NCBI RefSeq assembly: GCF_018408855.1
Contig: NZ_AP024322.1
Coordinates: 1,984,001-2,048,000 of the forward strand
Origin: Caballeronia sp. NK8
GTDB lineage: Bacteria > Pseudomonadota > Gammaproteobacteria > Burkholderiales > Burkholderiaceae
Direction of reading: 5' to 3'
DNA length: 64,000 bases
Below the pieces are notes generated by a model, which was given only the letters and a program-made list of their open reading frames with translations, was not told the DNA's origin and searched no databases. Both the position numbers and the translations under genes were made by a program. Positions 1 through 8,141 of the stretch are shown here, piece after piece; position 1 is the stretch's first letter; the number at the start of each line of letters is the position of its first letter.

Positions 1-59
1 CGCGAAACACAGTTAGTTTGCTCTGCTTGTCTTCCAGGAACACAACAGAGGCGTCTCGG

Positions 60-1253
60 ATGCGCATCGACGAACAGCCACTCCCGTACTACAAACGCAA
101 CCGTTTGATCTGGCGATGGTCCTATCGGGACATCGAAGATGGATGCAGGCCCGTTCACGGCGTCGCGCTTTCGATGGACCGCGCGCCCCCGAGCTTGTCG
201 AATGCAGTAGCGAAGAAGTCCGAGCCTCGAACGCCATTGCGTCGTGAGCGAGACCCTTTGGATGTGATGTTGGACGACATCGCAACCGTGGTCGGTGCGT
301 TCAGACGCTTCAAGACGTGGCTCGACACGCCCGATCCGCCGAAACCACCCAAACCGGCACCTGAGCAGCAAACGGCGCCTCCCTTCGACATCCAGGAGAT
401 TCCCGGCGCGATGCGACGAGAGCTCATGCCGGTCTCCGCCAGGTTGATGGAACGATGGTTTGCAGGCGAGCTCAATTTTTCGCCAACGGATCCCGACGAA
501 AAAGCCGAGATCGATCAGAATGGCAAACCGTATGCCGCGAGCATGTACGATACGACAACCATCAAACTCGACTGGGTGTTGAGCTATCAGAGCGCGAAGG
601 ATCGCTACGATGACCTTCTGACATTGCGCATTAGAACGCCTAATGCCGTGAACGCGCTGAGAACGATCTTGCGGCGTTATAACCTGCCCTCTTTCACGCT
701 TGATGCGTGGCAGATGTGCGGTAACTCACTACCAACGCTCCATCAGCATTTTCAGTTTCAGCTTGTCAATGTCGGCAGTTCGCTCGGTCAGAAAATCGGC
801 GCACTTCTGGAGGCCAATGTCCACAACAACGGCGTACCGACTGACCTGACGGGCGCCTTGGGCTCGTTCAATATCTATGCGGCTATCGCATTCGCGACCT
901 TCAACGATACGGGAACCGAAGCGTATGTTTCCGGGATTTACGTGTACATCAAAGACAACTACACCTTTTCCAGTGAGCCGGATTCCGTTTCACAGTATCT
1001 GGGGCACTGGAGTGCGAAAGGCGTGATCGTCGTTCCGTACAATGGCATGGCTTCCTACTTGAACAAGCAGTCCCTGTATTTTTCTTACCCGGTGGCCAAG
1101 GGCAATCCGGCGGCGAAAGGCAACGTGTACTACCCGATTCACAACAGTGATTTCAGAGACTGGGCCATCAAACATCAACGCGGCGGCGACTTCATTATCT
1201 ACTCAGACTACAGATACGTTCCCATCTTTCCGCCCATCAGAGTACTGTTATGA
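60..1253 (+). CDS. DUF6402-like protein, possible type VI secretion-associated
   Basis: The product is about 397 residues, has no signal peptide or membrane segment, and has a proline-rich stretch near residues 95-110. The C-terminal half carries conserved-looking blocks such as LGHWSAKGV, a tyrosine-rich stretch and RGGDFIIYSDYRYVP close to the end, which I associate from memory with the uncharacterised DUF6402 family of Burkholderiales. Members of that family often sit near VgrG or PAAR genes, so a link to type VI secretion is possible but cannot be tested here because the upstream neighbours are outside the window. ATG at 60 was chosen over a TTG at 18 because GAGG lies 8 bases before it. 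The next gene overlaps its stop by ATGA, so the two are co-translated. Confidence 0.7.
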   Translation: MRIDEQPLPYYKRNRLIWRWSYRDIEDGCRPVHGVALSMDRAPPSLSNAVAKKSEPRTPLRRERDPLDVMLDDIATVVGAFRRFKTWLDTPDPPKPPKPAPEQQTAPPFDIQEIPGAMRRELMPVSARLMERWFAGELNFSPTDPDEKAEIDQNGKPYAASMYDTTTIKLDWVLSYQSAKDRYDDLLTLRIRTPNAVNALRTILRRYNLPSFTLDAWQMCGNSLPTLHQHFQFQLVNVGSSLGQKIGALLEANVHNNGVPTDLTGALGSFNIYAAIAFATFNDTGTEAYVSGIYVYIKDNYTFSSEPDSVSQYLGHWSAKGVIVVPYNGMASYLNKQSLYFSYPVAKGNPAAKGNVYYPIHNSDFRDWAIKHQRGGDFIIYSDYRYVPIFPPIRVLL

Positions 1254-1618
1254 CTCGGTTGGCAAAAGTGATGAAATGGGTGGCGGCCCTGTTCGCGATC
1301 GGCCTTGTTTCTATCTGCCTGATCAGATTCGGCTTTCGCCCCACAGGCCGCGATTGCGTCAGACAAGGTTCGCCCGACGGCGCTTACATCGCCGAGCGCT
1401 GCCTGCTCGAATGGCGACCGGGAGGTAATTCCGACTATCAAGGCAGAGTCTACGACAGCAAATCTGGCGTACTTCTCGTCGAGCGAACTTTTAGCACGCC
1501 AGTGCCTGATTTGTCGTGGTCAGAGGACAGCGTGGCATTTTCTCGGGGCGGCGACGAATCCTCCTTCGTAACATTGCCTCCGACTTGGTTCGATCGCCTG
1601 AAAGCTGCAATCCCTTGA
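1250..1618 (+). CDS. Small membrane-anchored hypothetical protein
   Basis: This 122-residue protein starts with one hydrophobic segment (about residues 8-26, signal anchor or uncleaved signal). A polar domain follows, with two cysteines near residues 36 and 51 that could form a disulfide outside the cytoplasm. The motif SPDGAYIAERCLLEW resembles short periplasmic proteins seen beside secreted-toxin genes. Its ATG lies inside the stop of the DUF6402-like gene (ATGA overlap), so expression is coupled. A small exported protein directly behind a possible secretion-linked protein is compatible with an effector-immunity pair, but that is inference. I do not recognise the family with confidence. Confidence 0.65.
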   Translation: MTRLAKVMKWVAALFAIGLVSICLIRFGFRPTGRDCVRQGSPDGAYIAERCLLEWRPGGNSDYQGRVYDSKSGVLLVERTFSTPVPDLSWSEDSVAFSRGGDESSFVTLPPTWFDRLKAAIP

Positions 1619-1674
1619 ATGCACTCCTCTTGTCCTTTGAGACCCATTCCATTTGCGAGCCGCAAAACACCCCT

Positions 1675-1821
1675 GTGCAGCACGTAACGAAGCCCGGCAC
1701 AAACATCTTCACCGAACTCGGCTTCTCAGCCGACGAAGCCTGTCGATACTACGACGAGTCACAGGCGCTCATCGGCCAGACCCTGAAGCTCGAAGCGCAA
1801 CGACAACGGGTCGTCGGATAA
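1675..1821 (+). pseudogene. Remnant of an XRE/HTH_37-type antitoxin regulator
   Basis: In this frame the translation reads KPGTNIFTELGFSADEA followed by a helical stretch ending at a stop after about 48 codons. The pattern GTNIF.(D/E)LGF..(E/D)EA is typical of the start of small HTH antitoxins of the HigA/HTH_37 kind, which normally run about 90-110 residues. Here the helix-turn-helix core is missing. GTG at 1675 is the only plausible nearby start and has no clear ribosome-binding site. No toxin gene is beside it. I read this as a decayed fragment of a toxin-antitoxin locus; an intact very short protein is less likely. Confidence 0.4.
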
Positions 1822-1823
1822 AG

Positions 1824-1843
1824 CCCGCATCGACCGATGCGGG
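1824..1843 (-). terminator. Hairpin at the end of the leftward inositol genes
   Basis: A perfect 9-bp stem (CCCGCATCG / CGATGCGGG) with a 2-base loop lies 11 bases beyond the stop of the leftward dehydrogenase gene. On the minus strand it is followed by CTTTATCC, a weak U-tract, so termination is plausible but not strong. Confidence 0.4.
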
Positions 1844-1854
1844 ACTTTGGACAA

Positions 1855-2871
1855 TCACAACTCCACCGCCCTCCCCATCTCATAAGCCTGCCGCATCGCA
1901 ATACCAATGCGCGTCGCTTCCCTTGCATCCGCAAGCGTCAACCCCGTCGGCGTGCCGTCCCCGAGCAGCGCCACGAACGCCTGCGCCTCGCGTAGAAACG
2001 CATCCTCGAAACGCTCGAAGAACGTAGGTGTGCATGCGTTGCGCATACCGTGCTTATCAGCGATTTCGACGCGATTCGCACGCGGATTGCGCCCCACCGA
2101 CAATGCGCCCCCCGTGCCGATCACCTCCGTCTGCGTATCGTGGCCATGCGCCATCGTGCGCGACGCGTAGAGCACCGCAAGCCGCCCATCCTCGAATTCG
2201 ATGGTGCCCACGCCGTTATCGATGTCATTGCACTCGCGCAAGCTTTCGTGAATCGCGATCGTGCCGCTCGCATACACGCGCTTCGGTTTCGGATTGCCGA
2301 GCAGCCAGCGCGCGAGATCGATGTCGTGCACGCTGCAATCAAGAAAGAGCCCACCCGATGTCGGCGCGAAACGCACGAAGAAGCCGTCCGGATCGTTCTT
2401 GTCGCACGTCTGCGAGCGCACCAGGAACGGCCGGCCGATCGCGCCCTTCGTCACGCTGTCGAACGCATCGCGATAGCTCGCGTCGAAGCGGCGCACGAAG
2501 CCGATCATCACGTGCAGATGCGGATGGCGCGCGTGCGCTTCGATCACGGCATCGCATTCTGCGAGATCGAGCGATAGCGGCTTCTCGCAGAACACATGCT
2601 TGCCCGCGCGCAACGCCGCGATGATCTGACTCGCGTGCAGCGATGTCGGCGTGACGAGCCATACGGCATCCACCGAAGCATTGGCGAGCAATGCATCGTA
2701 ATCCTCATGAATCGACAGTTCCGAAAACTTCGCCCGCGCCCACTCGCGCTCATCCGTCACCGGACTGCACGCCGCGACGAGCTTCGCACCCGGCACATGC
2801 CACGCGAGATTCTCCGCATGACGCCGCCCGAGCCTTCCGAGCCCGACGATACCCACGCGCACCGGATTCAT
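1855..2871 (-). CDS. Gfo/Idh/MocA-family oxidoreductase, probably inositol-related
   Basis: The protein of 338 residues has an N-terminal Rossmann fold with GLGRLG (residues 10-15) and the family hallmark CEKP with Lys97. Asp178 and His182, four residues apart, match the spacing of the catalytic residues of inositol 2-dehydrogenases. The substrate is probably a cyclitol or sugar, oxidised with NAD(P). ATG at 2871 overlaps the stop of the upstream iolG by ATGA. A longer in-frame reading to 3288 is only antisense-like extension inside iolG. A second dehydrogenase next to iolG suggests a role with another inositol stereoisomer or with the keto-inositol intermediate; this is inferred from position. 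Confidence 0.85.
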   Translation of the reverse strand: MNPVRVGIVGLGRLGRRHAENLAWHVPGAKLVAACSPVTDEREWARAKFSELSIHEDYDALLANASVDAVWLVTPTSLHASQIIAALRAGKHVFCEKPLSLDLAECDAVIEAHARHPHLHVMIGFVRRFDASYRDAFDSVTKGAIGRPFLVRSQTCDKNDPDGFFVRFAPTSGGLFLDCSVHDIDLARWLLGNPKPKRVYASGTIAIHESLRECNDIDNGVGTIEFEDGRLAVLYASRTMAHGHDTQTEVIGTGGALSVGRNPRANRVEIADKHGMRNACTPTFFERFEDAFLREAQAFVALLGDGTPTGLTLADAREATRIGIAMRQAYEMGRAVEL

Positions 2872-3872
2872 GCCGCGCTCTCCCCAAGCCTGACGATGCG
2901 CTTCTCGCGCCACGACAGCGTGGCAGCTTCGGCGAGCTCCAGCGCCTTCAATCCATCCGCGACCGTGGTGCGCACCGGCTTGCCCGTCGTGACCGCATCG
3001 AAGAAATGCGCGATTTCCGCCGCGTACGCCGCGCGATAGCGTTCGAGAAAGAACGCCTCGGGCTTGTCGCTCGACACCGCCGTCGTCGTGTACGCGGTGA
3101 CTTCGGTCGGCCGCACGTTGCCCGCCTGCAGCATGCCCAGGCTGCCGAGCAGTTCGAAGCGCTGATCGTAGCCATACGCCGCGCGCCGCGCCGTGTTGAT
3201 CTGACACAGGCGCCCGCGCTTCGTGCGGATCGTCACGGCAGTCGAATCGATGTCGCCCGCATCGGCGATGGCGGGATCGCTGAGACAACTGCCCGTGGCG
3301 TGCAGCGTGTCGGCTTCATCGTCGAGAATCCAGCGGAAGATATCGAAGTCGTGAATCAGCATGTCCTTGAAGATGCCGCCCGAATGCCGGATGTACTCGA
3401 CAGGCGGCGCGCCCGGATCGCGGCTCGTGACGACCAGCATCTCCGGCTCACCGATCTCGCCCGCGTCGATGCGCGCCTTCAGCGCGGAAAAGGTCGGATC
3501 GAAGCGCCGCTGAAAACCGATCATGCAGACCACGCCGGCCTTCGCCACCGCATCGGCACACGCGCGGGCGCGCTCGATCGTCAGATCGACCGGCTTCTCG
3601 CAGAACACATGCTTCTTCTGCGCCGCCGACGCCAGGATCAACTCCGCATGCGTGTCCGTGCTCGAACACACGACCGTCGCGCCGACGGAAGCATCGCCCA
3701 TCGCGCCATCGACATCGGCGACGCTCGCGCCATGCGCTTTCGCGAGCGCGGCAGCCGCGTCGCGGTTCACATCGACGACATATTTCAAACGCACGCCCGG
3801 CTGCCGCGCGAGATTGGCCGCGTGAATCTTGCCGATGCGTCCTGCGCCGAACACCGCCACATCAATCGTCAT
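2868..3872 (-). CDS. iolG: Inositol 2-dehydrogenase
   Basis: A 334-residue Gfo/Idh/MocA enzyme that oxidises myo-inositol to 2-keto-myo-inositol, the first step of inositol catabolism. GAGRIG (9-14) is the dinucleotide-binding loop, CEKP carries Lys93, and Asp170/His174 match the catalytic pair of the Bacillus enzyme. ATG at 3872 was chosen because MTIDVAVFGAGRIG is the usual start and AGGTGG precedes it; an upstream ATG at 3902 would lie inside the regulator gene. The gene overlaps the RpiR regulator by 11 bases and the second dehydrogenase by 4, so the three form one leftward operon. Confidence 0.88.
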   Translation of the reverse strand: MTIDVAVFGAGRIGKIHAANLARQPGVRLKYVVDVNRDAAAALAKAHGASVADVDGAMGDASVGATVVCSSTDTHAELILASAAQKKHVFCEKPVDLTIERARACADAVAKAGVVCMIGFQRRFDPTFSALKARIDAGEIGEPEMLVVTSRDPGAPPVEYIRHSGGIFKDMLIHDFDIFRWILDDEADTLHATGSCLSDPAIADAGDIDSTAVTIRTKRGRLCQINTARRAAYGYDQRFELLGSLGMLQAGNVRPTEVTAYTTTAVSSDKPEAFFLERYRAAYAAEIAHFFDAVTTGKPVRTTVADGLKALELAEAATLSWREKRIVRLGESAA

Positions 3873-4740
3873 AGCCACCTGTCTCCTTGGATTCCTCGAC
3901 ATTCAACTCGAGCCGGTACGCGAGCGCGATGAACAACGCCTGGCACAGGCAAATGGTGCTCGTGAGCGAACGGAACGCGAATGCGCTGCCCTCCTTCACG
4001 AACAGACTCGCGCTCGCGTGACGCGCGAGCGGCGAAAGCTGGCTATCGGTGATGACGAGGGTCTTCGCGCCGTGATGCTGCGCGGCGCGCACGCAATACT
4101 GCGTCTCCTTGCCGTAGGGCGCGAAGCTGATCGCCACCACCACGTCCCCCTTCTTCACGCTGCGGACCTGCTCGCGGAACATGCCGCCGAAGCCCGAAAT
4201 CAGATGCACGCGCTTCTTCGTGTGCTGCAATGCATAGACGATGTAACTCGCCACCGCGAACGAGCGGCGCACGCCGATCACGTAGATGTTTTCGGCCTGC
4301 GAAAGCATCTCGACGGCGGCATCGAACTGCTCGTCGTCGAGACCGGCTTCGAGCTCGTCCAGACCCGTGCGGCTCGCGGCGATGAACTCGCGCGCCACCG
4401 ACACGCCCGACGCCTCGCCCGCCTTCTCGTCGATGAGCTTGCGAATGCGCTGCTGATAGCTCTGCTGCGAGCCGCCGGCGCCCGTGTACGCCTGCCTGAA
4501 GACGGCCTGCAAGTCCGAAAAACCGGAGAAACCGAAGCGCTGCGCGAACCGCACGACGGCGGACGCATGCACGCCGCACGCGCTCGCGATATCGCTCGTG
4601 CGGTCCATCATCACACTCTGGCGATGTTGTTCGATGTAGGTCGCGACGCTCTTCAACTGGCGCGGCAGCGAGTCGTACGCGTCGGTGATCCGCTGCATCA
4701 GTTCGTCGACGCTCTGGACTTCGGTGCTGGTTTCATCCAT
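3862..4740 (-). CDS. RpiR-family transcriptional regulator of the inositol genes
   Basis: The protein of 292 residues has an N-terminal RpiR helix-turn-helix (about 15-90, with ASACGVHASAVVRFAQRFGF as recognition region) and a C-terminal SIS sugar-phosphate-binding domain (about 125-260, with YVIGVRRSF and VVAISFAPYG). Regulators of this type (IolR of rhizobia) repress inositol catabolic genes and are released by an inositol-derived ligand. It sits first in the leftward operon and diverges from the transporter and iolCDEB. A GGAA-N6-TTCC palindrome in the shared promoter region is the likely operator. The symbol is left blank because iolR is also used for an unrelated DeoR-type regulator. Confidence 0.88.
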   Translation of the reverse strand: MDETSTEVQSVDELMQRITDAYDSLPRQLKSVATYIEQHRQSVMMDRTSDIASACGVHASAVVRFAQRFGFSGFSDLQAVFRQAYTGAGGSQQSYQQRIRKLIDEKAGEASGVSVAREFIAASRTGLDELEAGLDDEQFDAAVEMLSQAENIYVIGVRRSFAVASYIVYALQHTKKRVHLISGFGGMFREQVRSVKKGDVVVAISFAPYGKETQYCVRAAQHHGAKTLVITDSQLSPLARHASASLFVKEGSAFAFRSLTSTICLCQALFIALAYRLELNVEESKETGGYDD

Positions 4741-4787
4741 TTCGGTGGCTCAGTGTGCGCGCTCCGATGACGAGCGCCGTGGAACCG

Positions 4788-4816
4788 ATTATAGAAACGC
4801 GGCAAGCAAATTGGAA
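4788..4816 (-). promoter_or_regulatory. Candidate promoter of the rpiR-iolG operon
   Basis: On the minus strand a perfect TATAAT lies at 4793-4788. A 17-base spacer separates it from TTCCAA (4816-4811), a poor -35 match that overlaps the operator palindrome. The geometry would let the regulator repress its own operon. This is a sequence-pattern call only. Confidence 0.4.
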
Positions 4817-4826
4817 TGTATTTTCC
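4813..4826. promoter_or_regulatory. Likely operator for the RpiR-type inositol regulator (GGAA-N6-TTCC)
   Basis: The bases read GGAA TGTATT TTCC, and the symmetry extends one base on each side (TGGAA/TTCCA). GGAA-N6-TTCC is the motif reported for the RpiR-type IolR of Sinorhizobium, as I recall. The site lies in the 227-bp divergent region between the regulator and the binding-protein gene, so one bound dimer could control both directions. Confidence 0.6.
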
Positions 4827-4967
4827 ATTTGTCGCACACATAAAATTTCTATTGCAGACCACCAAAAACTGACCTACTCTTGGTCCTGAGCACGACACCG
4901 CCACGACCCGTACGGTGCCGGCTCGCGAAAACATCACACCAAACAACAACCGAGATAGGTGGAGACA

Positions 4968-6020
4968 ATGACCATTTGCAACGGTCGGGCCGCGCTGCGC
5001 GCGCTGGTGGCTGCTGCTGCGTTGTGCAGTGCGGCATTGATCACAGGGAGCCCCGCGCACGCGGCGCCCGACGCGAAGTTCGTGCTGATCAGCCACGCGC
5101 CCGACTCGGATTCGTGGTGGAACGTGATCAAGAACGCCATCAAGCAGGCCGACGAAGACTTCAACGTGCAAACCGACTACCGCAATCCGCCCAACGGGGA
5201 TATCGCGGACATGTCGCGTCTGATCGAGCAGGCCGCCGCGCGCAATTACGACGGCGTCATCACCACCATCGCGGACTTCGATGTCCTGAAGAGCTCGATC
5301 AACAAGGTCACCGCGAAGAAGATTCCGCTCGTGACGATCAACTCCGGCACGGAAGAGCAAAGCGCGCAACTGAACGCGATCATGCATGTCGGCCAGCCGG
5401 AATATGTCGCGGGCAACGAGGCCGGCAAGAAGGCCAAGGCCGCGGGCGTGAAGTCGTTCCTCTGCGTGAACCACATCGCGACCAACACGGTGTCGTTCGA
5501 TCGCTGCAAGGGCTTCGCGGATGCGCTCGGTATCGACTACAAGGCATCGACTATCGACTCCGGCCAGGATCCGACGGAAATTCAGTCGAAGGTCTCGGCC
5601 TATCTGCGCAACCATCCGGACACGCAGGCGATTCTCACGCTCGGACCGACGCCCGCCTCGGCGACGATCAAGGCCGTCACGCAGATGGGCCTGCAAAACA
5701 AGCTCTATTTCGTGACCTTCGACTTCTCCGACGATATCGCGAAGGCCATCAAGGACGGCACGATCAAGTTCGCGATCGACCAGCAGCCGTATCTCCAAGG
5801 CTATATCCCGGTGGCCGTGCTTTCGATCGTGAAGAAGGAGCACACGACCGATCCCGCGAAGATCCGCCAGCTCCTCGAAGCGAATCCGAAGTTCAAGGCA
5901 CGCCTGGAAACCTACGGATTGCAGCCGTCGTACGGACCGAAGAACATCCGCTCGGGCCCGGGTTTCATCACTCAGGAAAATCTCGACAAGGTCGTGAAGT
6001 ACGCGGGTCAATATCGCTGA
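4968..6020 (+). CDS. Sugar (probably inositol) ABC transporter substrate-binding protein
   Basis: This 350-residue protein has a cleavable signal peptide (about residues 1-32, cut after AHA). The mature part is a type I periplasmic-binding fold of the RbsB/IbpA class, with ISHAPDSDSWWNVIK near the start and IDQQPYLQGYIPVAVL in the C-terminal lobe. ATG at 4968 is preceded by AGGTGGAG; a GTG three codons earlier would lie in the ribosome-binding site. It is the first gene of the rightward unit and is followed by permease, ATPase and iolCDEB, so inositol is the most economical substrate. Other sugars are not excluded. Confidence 0.85.
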   Translation: MTICNGRAALRALVAAAALCSAALITGSPAHAAPDAKFVLISHAPDSDSWWNVIKNAIKQADEDFNVQTDYRNPPNGDIADMSRLIEQAAARNYDGVITTIADFDVLKSSINKVTAKKIPLVTINSGTEEQSAQLNAIMHVGQPEYVAGNEAGKKAKAAGVKSFLCVNHIATNTVSFDRCKGFADALGIDYKASTIDSGQDPTEIQSKVSAYLRNHPDTQAILTLGPTPASATIKAVTQMGLQNKLYFVTFDFSDDIAKAIKDGTIKFAIDQQPYLQGYIPVAVLSIVKKEHTTDPAKIRQLLEANPKFKARLETYGLQPSYGPKNIRSGPGFITQENLDKVVKYAGQYR

Positions 6021-6162
6021 TCCCGGCCTGACCTGCTTCGGGCGACAACGCTAGCGCCGCCCGCTTTTATCAGCCTTCAACGTCGCTTGCTGCGTCCCTT
6101 CGCGGACGCGGCGGGGACGCGCGCATCGGTACTACATCGAATTCAAGTCTCAAGGAGCCATC

Positions 6163-7329
6163 ATGGGCGTAGCCGGCAAGCACTTTCCTCCTCACGTGAA
6201 CCCTCAGCAGGACAACGCCGAGGCACCTGACCAGGCAAAGCCCTCGGATGAGCGCGTGCGCCAGCAATCGTGGTTCGGCCATCTGTTGAATCGCCCGGAA
6301 TTCGCGGCGATTTCCGGCACCGTGCTCGTGTTTCTGGTGTTCGGCTTCAGCGCCGGTTCGTCGGGCATGTTCGCGCTCGACGGCGTGATGAACTGGTCGC
6401 AGGTCGCCGCCTATCTCGGCCTGCTCGCGGTCGGCGCGTGTCTCTTGATGATCGCGGGCGAGTTCGACCTGTCGATCGGCTCGATGATCGGCTTCGCGGG
6501 CATGATGGTCGCGCTGCCCGCGGTCTACTTCCACTGGCCGATCTCGCTGTCGATCCTGTTCGCCTTCGGCACGTCGATGCTGCTCGGTGCGCTGAACGGC
6601 TATCTCGTGATGAAGACGCGCCTGCCCTCGTTCATCGTCACGCTCGCATTCCTGTTCATCCTGCGCGGCCTGACGCTTGCGCTGTCGATCATGTTCGCGG
6701 ACCGCACCATCATCTCCGGCGTCGGCGATCTCGCGCAGAACGATCCGATCGCCAACACGCTCTTTCATGGCGTCGCGTTCCACGGCCTGTTCACCTGGCT
6801 CGCGCACATGGGCATCGGCAAATTGCTGGACAGCGGCCAGCCGCTCGTGCCGGGCATTCCGAAGGTCATCATCTGGTGGTTCGTGCTCGCGGCGATCTGC
6901 GCGTTCGTGCTCGCCAAGACGCGCTACGGCAACTGGATTCTCGCGGTCGGCGGCGACGCCAATGCCGCGAAGAATGTCGGCGTGCCGGTCAAGCGCGTGA
7001 AGATTTCGCTGTTCGTGCTGACCGCGTTCTGCTCGTGCCTGTTCGCCGTGCTGCAGGTGTGCGATATCGGTTCGGCCGCGGCCGACCGTGGTCTGCAAAA
7101 GGAATTCGAAGCGATCATCGCGGCGGTCATCGGCGGCACCTTGTTGACGGGCGGTTATGGCTCGGTGGTCGGCGCGTGCTTCGGCGCGCTGATCTTCGGC
7201 GTCGTGCAGATCGGCATCACTTATACCAACGTGAGTTCGGACTGGTTCCGCGTGTTCCTCGGCGTGATGCTGCTGCTCGCCGTGCTCTTCAACCACTACG
7301 TGCGCCGCCGCGTCTCGCAAGCTCAATAA
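6163..7329 (+). CDS. Sugar ABC transporter permease (RbsC-like)
   Basis: The protein has 388 residues with a polar N-terminal tail of about 40 residues, then roughly eight to ten hydrophobic segments. [17 protein letters not shown] is the signature loop of BPD_transp_2 permeases for ribose, xylose and inositol, and [14 protein letters not shown] is the cytoplasmic coupling region. AAGGAG lies 7 bases before the ATG. The gene is 142 bp downstream of the binding-protein gene and 13 bp before the ATPase. It should form the transmembrane dimer of the inositol importer. Confidence 0.87.
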   Translation: MGVAGKHFPPHVNPQQDNAEAPDQAKPSDERVRQQSWFGHLLNRPEFAAISGTVLVFLVFGFSAGSSGMFALDGVMNWSQVAAYLGLLAVGACLLMIAGEFDLSIGSMIGFAGMMVALPAVYFHWPISLSILFAFGTSMLLGALNGYLVMKTRLPSFIVTLAFLFILRGLTLALSIMFADRTIISGVGDLAQNDPIANTLFHGVAFHGLFTWLAHMGIGKLLDSGQPLVPGIPKVIIWWFVLAAICAFVLAKTRYGNWILAVGGDANAAKNVGVPVKRVKISLFVLTAFCSCLFAVLQVCDIGSAAADRGLQKEFEAIIAAVIGGTLLTGGYGSVVGACFGALIFGVVQIGITYTNVSSDWFRVFLGVMLLLAVLFNHYVRRRVSQAQ

Positions 7330-7342
7330 GAGGAGAACCGAC

Positions 7343-8131
7343 ATGAACGACGACAACATCCTCGCGCTCGAGAACGTCAGCAAGTTTTTCGGCAAGGTGA
7401 TCGCGCTGAACGGAGTCACCTTGCGGCTGAAACGCGGCGAAGTGCATTGCCTGCTCGGCGATAACGGCGCGGGCAAGTCCACGCTCATCAAGACGCTGGC
7501 GGGCGTGCATGCGCCCTCTTCCGGCGACTATCTCGTCGATGGCGAGCCGGTGCATTTCGACTCGCCGAAAGAAGCGCTCGATCTCGGCATTGCGACCGTG
7601 TATCAGGATCTCGCGCTCGTGCCCTTGCTGTCGGTCGCGCGCAACTTCTTCATGGGCCGCGAGCCGCAGAAGAAACGCTTCGGACTCTTCAGCGTGATGG
7701 ATCTCGATCTCGCGGCCGTCACCTCGCGAAACAAGCTCGCGGAAATGGGCATCAACGTGCGCGATCCGCATCAGCCGATCGGCACGATGTCCGGCGGCGA
7801 GAAGCAATGCCTCGCGATCGCCCGCGCGATTCACTTCGGCGCGCGCGTGCTGATTCTCGACGAACCGACCGCCGCGCTCGGCGTGAAGCAGAGCTTCAAC
7901 GTGCTCAAGCTCATCCACAAGGCGCGCGAAAAAGGCATCTCGGTGATCTTCATCACGCACAACGTGCACCACGCGTATCCGATCGGCGATTCGTTCACGC
8001 TGCTCAATCGCGGCCGCTCGATGGGCACTTACACGAAGGACACCATCAGCAAGAACGAAGTGCTCGACATGATGGCGGGCGGCGCCGAAATGCAGCAAAT
8101 GATGAGCGAACTCGAAGGCGCGACGATCTGA
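7343..8131 (+). CDS. Sugar ABC transporter ATP-binding protein, single nucleotide-binding domain
   Basis: The protein has 262 residues with Walker [10 protein letters not shown] (39-47), signature MSGGEKQ, Walker [12 protein letters not shown] and the H-loop ITHN. Ribose/inositol-type ATPases are often fused double-domain proteins of about 500 residues; this one has a single domain and would work as a homodimer. GAGGAGA precedes the ATG. Thirteen bases separate it from the permease and ten from iolC, so all are transcribed together. Confidence 0.87.
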   Translation: MNDDNILALENVSKFFGKVIALNGVTLRLKRGEVHCLLGDNGAGKSTLIKTLAGVHAPSSGDYLVDGEPVHFDSPKEALDLGIATVYQDLALVPLLSVARNFFMGREPQKKRFGLFSVMDLDLAAVTSRNKLAEMGINVRDPHQPIGTMSGGEKQCLAIARAIHFGARVLILDEPTAALGVKQSFNVLKLIHKAREKGISVIFITHNVHHAYPIGDSFTLLNRGRSMGTYTKDTISKNEVLDMMAGGAEMQQMMSELEGATI

Positions 8132-8141
8132 GGACTTCACA

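Noticed and set aside
2691..3932. Long plus-strand reading frame (413 codons) across the leftward dehydrogenase genes
   Set aside because: It is arginine- and alanine-rich with no recognisable domain, and lies antisense to two clear Gfo/Idh genes; a GC-rich shadow.
4698..6011. Long minus-strand reading frame (437 codons) opposite the sugar-binding-protein gene
   Set aside because: Antisense to a gene with clear signal peptide and family motifs; no domain of its own.
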